Source: Conus ventricosus
Taxonomy: Eukaryota; Mollusca; Gastropoda; Neogastropoda; Conidae
Direction: 5' to 3'
Length of the DNA stretch: 64,000 nucleotides
NCBI GenBank assembly: GCA_018398815.1
Contig: CM031616.1
Location: 74,328,840 to 74,392,839 of the forward strand
Part shown: piece after piece, positions 57,091 through 64,000 of the stretch
How the letters are laid out: each line of letters begins with the position of its first letter
Position numbering within the stretch: the stretch's first letter is position 1
Program-made: the position numbers and the translations under genes
The notes under the pieces: model-generated
Seen by the model: the letters and a program-made list of their open reading frames with translations, nothing else
Databases searched by the model: none
What the model was told of the DNA's origin: nothing

Positions 57091-57984
57091 GTCTTCAAGG
57101 GGAAGGAAAAAAATTTCCGTTTTTTGTCTTTTTAATGATTACGGTTTGATCACTTTTGAGGTGCATTTTTTATGCTAAAGCGATTTAAAATAAAAAATGG
57201 TATTTATGCTTAAATTTTCTTGTTGAAGTGCTTTTGTTTTGCAAACAAACAAAAACTTTATGTTTTTTGTAATTTTCATATTTATTCTTTTGGTTAAAAA
57301 AATGGAAAATTTAAGTACTTTTTATTTTCTAATTTTGGGTTTTGAAGTTTTTAATTAATGGTGATGAGCAAATTTAATCTTTTAGAAATGTTTATACACT
57401 GTTTTTTTTTGGTTTCAAAGGACAAACCAATTGTTTTTTATTTGTCATTGTTTTTCAAAGGGGGAAACATGGGGGCTTTCAATGGACTATACTTTACATG
57501 TTTTGGGAAAAAAAAATTTGTTTAAATTTGTTTATTTTGGGTTTTAAAGTCTATTGGAAAATTTACAATTGGAAAATTTCTCATTTCATTTAGGGGTTTT
57601 TTAAAAAATTATGATGGGGACAAAGATCGATGGGAAAAAATGTTTCTTAAAATTTTAATGTTTGAACACAATTTTTTACTTTGGGGTTTTGGGATTATCC
57701 CTAATTGTTTTATCCATGTAATTTTTTGAAATGTATTTTGTGAAATATGGTGTTTTATTTTTGAATTTTTTTTTTTTGAAAAATTTTAAAGGTTTTAAAA
57801 AATGCATTTATGGGGGATCTGGTGATTGATTCTATACGTTGATTTTTAAATTTTGGGGAATCATGTGGTGGTTACACATTTTTTTGGGTTCCCTGGCTGA
57901 AGTTTTGTTTTTTTAAAAGGGAAATTGTATATCGTTTTTTAAAAAATTTTTTGGGAAAAATTTTTTCTCCCCGGGTTTGGGGGG

Positions 57985-59219
57985 TGTAAAGTTAAGTAGC
58001 CCCCATTTAAGGATGTGCGCTCCTTTACATGTTTTGTTGATATGAATCATTTCCCCGTGGCCCAATTAAAAGGGAAAATATTCATATTTGGGTTGGGCTT
58101 TGTGTAGGGGGGGGTCCCCCAAAAAAAAATTTTGAGTTTTGAATCATTTAAGAAACGAATGTTGGGGCCCTTTTGGGGGAAAAATGACCCTGAGTGAGAG
58201 GGTTTAAAAAAGGGTTGGGAAGGGAAGGGGCTGGTCCTTTTGTTTTGGGAAAACCCGAGTATGACTCTTTGGAGAAGGGGGGGAAAAAGTCGTTTTTAAC
58301 CCCGCAGATGGCTAGGACTCGAACCCCGTTGGACGGTTGGTCCTGTTGCTGCCAGTCTTTTAAAAAGGGGAGCGATAAATAGTTGGGGAAAGTACAGGGG
58401 GAAAACTTAAAAAAGAAAAGAAAGGAAAATTTATATGTTGAAAGGGGAAAGCAGGTTATTACACGAACCTTATTTTGTGTTTCAGCCCTTTACCCTTCCC
58501 CTTTACCCTTCGCCTTCCCTTCCCTTTCACCCCCTGAAGGGGGGTTTAAGATGGGGCCCCCGGTGTGAGGGAAAACACTGGTTGGGTTTAGCCCCCGCAA
58601 AGGGCCCAAATCCAGGGGGGAGGGTTTTAAAAACCCTCGTTTTTCCCCAAAAGACAGAAGGGCTCCCGGAAGAGAAGGCGAGACCCCGGGGTTTTCCCGG
58701 ATAGGAGAATTTGAAGGGGGGGGTTATATTGTTCAAAAGAGGGCGGGGGAATTTAGGGGGGGAAAACGGGGAAGGTTTTACTTGAGGCAGGCAGGTCCTC
58801 AGGATTAGGGGGTTATGTATTTCCCCGGGGGGGAAAATTTTTTTGGATAAGGAAAATTTTAAAGGGCCCGGTTTATAGAAACGGAACTGATTATTTTATT
58901 CTCAGTGTGAGGAGAGATTATGTGGAAAACTGTTTTTTTCTTTTTAGTTTTAAAGGGATACATGGGGGAAGGTTTTATTTTTTCCTCGGGTGAGAGGATG
59001 AACATGTGTGCGTTTATTTGTCTTCCCGTGTGGAGAGGAAAACGGGTAAAAATTGTTTAAAAAGTGGATGATGTGATTTAGTTTAATTGTTTTCCCCGAA
59101 GGAAGGGGGAGAAAAAAAAACATTGGTAGTGAGCCTTTTGGGTTTACTGGAAAGTTTTGGGGTGCGTATGGAGTAATTTCTGTTTTTGAAAGGGGGGTTT
59201 TCAAGAGTGAAGAGTGGCA
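57985..59219 (+). repeat. 3' LTR of the second copy
   Basis: It starts after a GGGGGG tract (TGTAAAGTTAAGTAGCC) and ends AGAGTGGCA, followed by GAATTAACCC where copy 1 has GAAGATAACC. Confidence 0.7.
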
Positions 59220-60445
59220 GAATTAACCCAAAAAAACCTCGTAGTTTTTTCCCTTTTGGGCCTAAAATTCCATCTTTCTTCCTCAAAAGTAACTTCAGTC
59301 ATCGTGCTGGCTTATTTCCTTCAATTTTTTCAATTTTTTTTCTGGGTAAATTTTTTTCCCTCAAAGAAACTATCAAAGTGAATGGAATCAGAAAACACCC
59401 CATGTTTTTTTATGGGTCAAATGAGTTCACTTGTGTGGAAAACAAGTGGAAAGGGGTTCTGAATATTTTGTTTTAACCAGACTACTTTGGGAAATTTTAT
59501 AGAAGCAAAAGTTTAGTATTGGGGAAATGGGGTGTGAAAGAAAAAAAAAGTTATTGAAACAAAAAATCCAAAAAACGGTCAAACATCACTGAGTTAGGTA
59601 TGCATGCCCACAAAAACATGTGATGACATTGGAACAGTGCTGGTCCCTTTAGTGGTGTTCCTTGGTGCCCTTTTTTGATCTGATCTATTTGGACGCCACC
59701 CACTGGCCTCCCTTTATGGGATTAATTGCTTATTTATGGCGCCAGCAGGGGTGGGCACCAGGGCGAGGATAATGGTTTCTTTGGGGCCAGCCCAAACCCC
59801 AAAGGGCCACATCGGGGTATCACCATGGTAAGTGAGTGTTTAAAGGGCCCCCGCCGAGGGCGCCACTGTCTATGTCCCATGAAATTTTGGGTACTGTGCC
59901 CACATTAAATCACCCCAAAAAAAATGGGGGGGAGGAAAATTACTGGGAAACTACCCTGAGAGCAGGGTTTTTGGTGGCCACAGAATTTGGACTTTTTTAA
60001 TATTTTTTTTATTGTGAAAAAAAAGGGGAAAAAGGGAAGTATGGGTTTTTTTTTTTCCGGGTTTTTTTTTTTCTGAGACTGCATGAAGGGGTGCTCTCTT
60101 ATCTTATCTTCATTATATGTATATTTTTATAATTGTGTTTTTTTAAATTTTTGGCCGGGTTTTTTCTGTGTAAAAGAATCACCGTTTTTTACATATAAAA
60201 AGATGGGTTAACCCTTTATAATGAATTGGGTTTTCCCGGAAATTTTTTTTTGGGTTTTGAAGCTTCCTTTTAAAAAAGGGTTTTATGGAATAAAACCCCC
60301 ACTGTTTCCCTGTAGAAATGGGCCCCACAATTATTTCATATTGGCCCTTTCCCAAATTTTCACAGGTCTAATTGGACACAAAAAAGCCAAAGGTGTGAGG
60401 GCACTTTTGGTGTACCCCAATGAGGGAAAATGTTGGCAAATTTTG

Positions 60446-61445
60446 NNNNNNNNNNNNNNNNNNNNNNNNNNNNNNNNNNNNNNNNNNNNNNNNNNNNNNN
60501 NNNNNNNNNNNNNNNNNNNNNNNNNNNNNNNNNNNNNNNNNNNNNNNNNNNNNNNNNNNNNNNNNNNNNNNNNNNNNNNNNNNNNNNNNNNNNNNNNNNN
60601 NNNNNNNNNNNNNNNNNNNNNNNNNNNNNNNNNNNNNNNNNNNNNNNNNNNNNNNNNNNNNNNNNNNNNNNNNNNNNNNNNNNNNNNNNNNNNNNNNNNN
60701 NNNNNNNNNNNNNNNNNNNNNNNNNNNNNNNNNNNNNNNNNNNNNNNNNNNNNNNNNNNNNNNNNNNNNNNNNNNNNNNNNNNNNNNNNNNNNNNNNNNN
60801 NNNNNNNNNNNNNNNNNNNNNNNNNNNNNNNNNNNNNNNNNNNNNNNNNNNNNNNNNNNNNNNNNNNNNNNNNNNNNNNNNNNNNNNNNNNNNNNNNNNN
60901 NNNNNNNNNNNNNNNNNNNNNNNNNNNNNNNNNNNNNNNNNNNNNNNNNNNNNNNNNNNNNNNNNNNNNNNNNNNNNNNNNNNNNNNNNNNNNNNNNNNN
61001 NNNNNNNNNNNNNNNNNNNNNNNNNNNNNNNNNNNNNNNNNNNNNNNNNNNNNNNNNNNNNNNNNNNNNNNNNNNNNNNNNNNNNNNNNNNNNNNNNNNN
61101 NNNNNNNNNNNNNNNNNNNNNNNNNNNNNNNNNNNNNNNNNNNNNNNNNNNNNNNNNNNNNNNNNNNNNNNNNNNNNNNNNNNNNNNNNNNNNNNNNNNN
61201 NNNNNNNNNNNNNNNNNNNNNNNNNNNNNNNNNNNNNNNNNNNNNNNNNNNNNNNNNNNNNNNNNNNNNNNNNNNNNNNNNNNNNNNNNNNNNNNNNNNN
61301 NNNNNNNNNNNNNNNNNNNNNNNNNNNNNNNNNNNNNNNNNNNNNNNNNNNNNNNNNNNNNNNNNNNNNNNNNNNNNNNNNNNNNNNNNNNNNNNNNNNN
61401 NNNNNNNNNNNNNNNNNNNNNNNNNNNNNNNNNNNNNNNNNNNNN
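60446..61445. other. Assembly gap, exactly 1000 N
   Basis: A run of 1000 N of fixed length, so the true distance and the link between the two sides are not established by sequence. Confidence 0.99.
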
Positions 61446-61809
61446 TTTAAAAAACAAATAACCAAAAATCCCTTCTTCTTTTTGTTTTTCTGATGGGGAT
61501 AAAAGTCGCTAATTTTGGTGGGGCAATGCTCATTGGTTTGCCTTTACAAATAATATTGTTTTATTGCTTGATCAACATCTTTAAATGTGTAAGCTGCATG
61601 GCCCTGTTTTTTCAGAGTATCATTAATAAAATATAACTGCTCAATTCTCTGCTTTTCATAGCGATCTTGTGCTGTCAGCTAGTTGCTCCACAGCTTTGTT
61701 ATGTCTTTTTCTCGCCTTCATCTCGCAGTTTACTAAATGCGTAATTACTTCCACTAAAAGCGAGCGCATTAACCACAGCGCCGCCTATCATCATTACGAG
61801 TGAAGCCAT
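61446..61809 (-). pseudogene. Element gene B: hydrophobic N-terminus plus charged helix (frameshifted, partial)
   Basis: It starts at 61809 on the minus strand with MASLVMMIGGAVVNALAFSG, a Gly/Ala-rich hydrophobic segment. A charged helical region follows, split over three frames, including HNKAVEQLA and DRYEKQRIEQLYFIN, then HAAYTFKDVDQAIKQYY (stop at 61546-61544). A further ISDFYPHQK-like stretch in another frame runs into the gap, so the C-terminus is missing. Breaks lie near 61702 and 61675. The function is unknown; a membrane or particle-associated protein would fit the composition. Confidence 0.6.
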
Positions 61810-61837
61810 TTTTATAAATGATTTTTTATTTACATAT

Positions 61838-62057
61838 TTATACTGTCTGAATTATTCCTTGCTTACTAAAAATCTTTCGTGCAAACGAAGCTGCAATAAT
61901 AGCAATCAGCTTTGCTGAATCCTCAAAGTCTAGTTTGCCAAGATCTGCTGGTTTAATTCTTAACAAGCTTTTACCAAGCATTGAGTATCCTACACTTAGA
62001 CCTCCAATAACAGCAGAATGGTATACAAGGTTAGCAACAGTTTTTTTCGGTGCTCAT
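61838..62057 (-). pseudogene. Element gene A: small protein with a Gly-rich hydrophobic segment (one frameshift)
   Basis: ATG at 62057 (minus strand) is followed by an A-run where the frame breaks. The other frame is then open to a stop at 61840-61838. It contains VYHSAVIGGLSVGYSMLGK, a possible membrane segment, then ADLGKLDFEDSAKLIAIIAA, a second hydrophobic helix. It is about 72 residues long. Gene B starts 28 bases after its stop, as in a polycistronic unit. Function unknown. Confidence 0.6.
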
Positions 62058-62094
62058 TTTTTTAAAATAAAATAATTATATTATTAAAAAAAAC
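62058..62094. promoter_or_regulatory. Divergent intergenic spacer of the element
   Basis: 37 bp of A and T only, apart from one base, separate the start codons of genes A and C. It is the only candidate for a bidirectional promoter here. No defined promoter motif was identified. Confidence 0.4.
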
Positions 62095-62521
62095 ATGAAC
62101 AGTGATGATCTACTACAGCTACAAGGTGCCTAAACCTTCCTGAACTTATGAATGACCAAGTTGATGACCAAGCTATTATGCCCAAAAAGGAGAGGCTGTA
62201 TTCTTTGGCAGCATGTGGAAAAAACAAAACAGTTCCTCGGAACTGAATTCAGCATTGAACATATTCAACAGATGTCGCCACAAGACATTTTAAAGTATCA
62301 AACAGGTATGAAGCGCAGCTGGGGTCTAGAAGGTGAAAAGTGTGGGGCAACGGTTCTTAGTTTGTACACTAAACTAGTCAGTAGATTTGCTCCCATTGAT
62401 TCTGAACAAGATCTACGTATATTTAACGCAAGATCCAGTTTTAACAAAGTCATTAGAGTCTCTAGGATGTGATTTATACTATAGATTGGAACATTGTTTA
62501 TCGCCATTAATCATGGATTAA
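62095..62521 (+). pseudogene. Element gene C: about 140 residues, frameshifted
   Basis: ATG at 62095 opens MNSDDLLQLQG, then the frame shifts near 62130 and again near 62235. The central open part (to 62472) has IEHIQQMSPQDILKYQTGMK and KCGATVLSLYTKLVSRFAP. The end moves to another frame near 62418, with LTQDPVLTKSLESLGCDLYY, then a stop at 62519-62521. The Cys, Leu and Tyr-rich C-terminus looks like a helical domain. No family is assigned. Confidence 0.55.
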
Positions 62522-62556
62522 TAACTTTAATCATATAGATTTTATTTCCCTTCAAA

Positions 62557-62756
62557 ATGACCGAGCCAGAAAATCAGCAGAATCAGAAAACACTGAATCA
62601 GGTGGAGAAAGTAACCAAGCCAGAAAATCAGCAGAAAACACTGAATCAGGTGAAGACCATTGAAAAGCATCCTCATCCTGGCGTGTTGAAGCAGGAAGAA
62701 AATTAGCAGAGTGGAACAGACAAAAAAAATTAATGTATACAGAATATAACTCATAA
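62557..62756 (+). pseudogene. Element gene D: small Gln/Asn/Lys-rich basic protein (one frameshift)
   Basis: It starts MTEPENQQNQKTLNQVEKVT with two copies of a PENQQ-KTLNQV repeat (residues about 4-16 and 22-33). After a break near 62660 the other frame reads RVEAGRKLAEWNRQKK and stops at 62754-62756. The basic amphipathic tail could bind nucleic acid or another protein. The stop overlaps the next ATG (TAATG). Confidence 0.55.
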
Positions 62757-63050
62757 TGAAAACATAACACCGCCACCGCCAGAACAAGTTGATTCAATGC
62801 CAGCTATAAAAACTCCATATGATTCAAGGCCTACAGCGCCAAAGTCTTCATGGTATATTGAACTTAAAACTGTTGCCATTTTTGGACCCTTGCTGCTGTG
62901 GGGGCGGTTATTACTGTTATAAAATATATAAAGAATGGCAGCCAAAACAAAAGCAATCAAAAAATCTGAACCACTAAATACAGAAAACAACTAGCACGCC
63001 AGAAACCGTCAACAACAAAAGATCATTTTGATCCATTTCAGATGGAATAA
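62756..63050 (+). pseudogene. Element gene E: proline-rich single-pass membrane-like protein (frameshifted)
   Basis: ATG at 62756 is followed by an A-run that breaks the frame. The open frame then reads NITPPPPEQVDSMPAIKTPY and SSWYIELKTVAIFG. A second break near 62885 leads to a frame with TLAAVGAVITVIKYIKNGS, a clear hydrophobic segment with a basic edge. The end (KDHFDPFQME, stop 63048-63050) is in a third frame. The layout suggests a Pro-rich N-terminus, one membrane span and a charged tail. Function unknown. Confidence 0.5.
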
Positions 63051-63095
63051 TATTTTAAGAACTTAATTTTAAAATTTTTTTAATAAAAATAGATC

Positions 63096-63376
63096 ATGGC
63101 GTATTATAAAATGATAAAGTCAATAAATAAAGACATGGAGTCTATAAAAGACATTTCCATAGACCAGAATTGTAATCAAATGCGGTTTGCTTCGGATGTA
63201 AAAACTTCATTAAGATCTATGCAGAGAACGCTGAGCAAGACATTCTCAACGATGACACGTTTTTTGAGGCGTGTGTGTACTATATTAGGCATTTACTATT
63301 TAAGATTAAAAACATAGATTGTATTTTTGATAATTATAAGATAAATTATATAAGACTTGTTGTACTTAGAGGATGA
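63096..63376 (+). pseudogene. Element gene F: hypothetical protein, C-terminus frameshifted
   Basis: It starts MAYYKMIKSINKDMESIKDI after an AT-rich spacer. The frame as read stops at 63317, but from about 63215 another frame is open to 63376 with ILNDDTFFEACVYYIRHLLF. A one-base indel between them gives about 93 residues, helical and charged then hydrophobic. No similarity is recognised. Confidence 0.5.
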
Positions 63377-63595
63377 ATTAATCAAGAACCTGATCAAGAA
63401 CTATCATCAAGAACTATTAAGAACTTAATTAAGAAACTTGATCAGACTCTTAAGAACTTGGGGCGACTTAATTAAAAACTTAGAATAACTTAAGTAAGAA
63501 CTTGTGATAACTTGAGATGACTTAAAGACAACTTGAGTAAGAACTTAAAAGTTAACTTTGGGTACTTAAGTTAAAAAACTTAGAGACTTGAGTGT
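63377..63595 (+). repeat. Degenerate AAGAACTT / ACTTAAGT tract
   Basis: About 15 variants of AAGAACTT, AACTTAA and ACTTGAG at irregular spacing of 10-20 bp follow gene F. It could be a subterminal region of the element or a decayed satellite. Confidence 0.5.
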
Positions 63596-63885
63596 GTGCA
63601 TGCTTGGAGGTGGGGGTGGGGCGGTGAAGTTGGGTAGGGGGTTGCATGCGTGGGGTGGGGGTGGTGCGTGGGGTGGGGAGGGGTGGGGTAGGACACACAA
63701 ACAACAAACGACAAACACAAACAAACACACAATCGACAAGTCCAGGGGTGGGTGGAGGACGTGCGTGGCGGGGGGGGAGGGGCAAAACACCAACACCACA
63801 AACAAACAAAAAGAGAAACTACTAGGACCACTTCTTGGCTTTTGACTAAAAGGTGTGTCCTTGCACGCAACCTCAATCAACTAGC
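63596..63885. other. G-rich then CAAACAAA-rich stretch, no gene
   Basis: GGGTGGGG-type runs at 63605-63690 and 63745-63782 flank an ACAAACAAAC stretch. Frames in it are low-complexity. Confidence 0.5.
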
Positions 63886-64000
63886 CAAGTGTCATATGTG
63901 ATCACTTGGCCTGTTGCCGCTGAGCTTTGCTGGCAGCCTGCTCTTTGTAGGTCCATGAATCATATATGATCACTTGGCCTAGTTTTCCGCCGAGCTTTGC
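63886..64000 (+). repeat. Direct repeat, about 73-bp period, truncated by window end
   Basis: TCATATGTGATCACTTGGCC at 63892 and TCATATATGATCACTTGGCC at 63960 are each followed by GCCGCTGAGCTTTGC or CCGCCGAGCTTTGC. It is the start of an array or a two-copy repeat. Confidence 0.7.

Larger units (their letters stand above)
47600..60445 (+). repeat. Error-rich second copy of about 33,650-46,645
   Basis: It follows the first region in the same order: GGTTGGG array remnant (47625), (CA)n (47745), G-rich tract (48706), LINE tail (49080), gypsy element with GAAGA (49355), and flank with the 46200 segment (60000). It differs mostly by homopolymer-like changes (G, T and A runs lengthened, C lost). It ends at an N gap. 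An unpolished haplotig or false duplication explains this best. Confidence 0.85.
61446..63376. mobile_element. Compact AT-rich virus-like or unclassified mobile element (left end lost in the gap)
   Basis: At least six short ORFs are packed with spacers of about 30-60 bp, two leftward (A, B) and four rightward (C-F), diverging from a 37-bp AT-rich spacer (62058-62094). Adjacent genes are separated by AT-rich runs followed by ATG, unlike host gene structure. Products are 70-140 residues, several with one hydrophobic segment. Comparable sets of small proteins occur, as I recall, among unannotated predictions of cnidarian and mollusc genomes, but I cannot name the family. No polymerase, integrase or capsid gene is visible in this fragment. 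Confidence 0.5.

Noticed and set aside
47600..60445. A second independent gypsy insertion
   Set aside because: Insertion site, target duplication and kilobases of both flanks equal those of the first copy, so it is the same locus repeated.
60221..61493. Frames of up to 409 codons across the N run
   Set aside because: They consist almost entirely of unknown bases.
63552..63880. Pro/His/Cys-rich frames at the right edge
   Set aside because: They derive from G-rich and CAAACAAA tracts in all phases, with no domain or splice context.

Overview
The window is animal nuclear DNA. It has phase-matched GT/AG exons of one host gene, very long introns, dense (CA)n tracts and minisatellites, and several classes of animal transposon. 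Repeat style and element types suggest a lophotrochozoan, most likely a mollusc and perhaps a gastropod; this is inference, with no species marker seen.

Region by region. 1-3266: a hAT transposon (104-1854, with terminal repeats and a 7-bp target duplication) nested in an older relative; its BED-finger/hATC gene carries a 29-bp palindromic insertion. 4389-11204: the 3' half of a SPRYD3-like gene (SPRY domain), four clear exons plus the end of a fifth. Its minisatellites begin at or just after the 5' splice sites, and two of them repeat the exon end together with the splice donor. 11205-25000: no recognisable gene, but about ten minisatellites, including a 2-kb graded series at 17680-19720. 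25009-31190: a minus-strand CR1-like LINE fragment interrupted by a nearly full-length I-group LINE (two ORFs, endonuclease, RT, RNase H) whose RT catalytic Asp pair has become His-Gly. 31440-34330: (CA)n tracts and 29-bp and 16-bp arrays. 34970-35960: two LINE 3' tails.

36004-45459: a complete Ty3/gypsy retrotransposon with 1.19-kb LTRs, a GAAGA target duplication, a tRNA-Trp-type primer site and the gene order gag-PR-IN-RT-RNase H. Integrase before reverse transcriptase is the hallmark of the GMR1-like lineage. 47600-60445 repeats the whole locus (about 33,650-46,645) in an error-rich version that ends at a gap of exactly 1000 N (60446-61445). Both copies keep the same insertion and flanks, so this is most likely an unpolished second allele or a false duplication.

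61446-63376: after the gap comes an AT-rich block unlike the rest. It holds at least six small, tightly packed ORFs, two leftward and four rightward from a 37-bp divergent spacer, several with hydrophobic segments and nearly all broken by single-base indels. It looks like a compact virus-like or unclassified mobile element and is the best candidate for an undescribed system. It is followed by an AAGAACTT-rich tract, a G-rich tract and a direct repeat at the window edge.

The genes do not form a pathway. One host gene is surrounded by mobile elements. Many frameshifts are probably sequencing errors, as shown where the two retrotransposon copies disagree.
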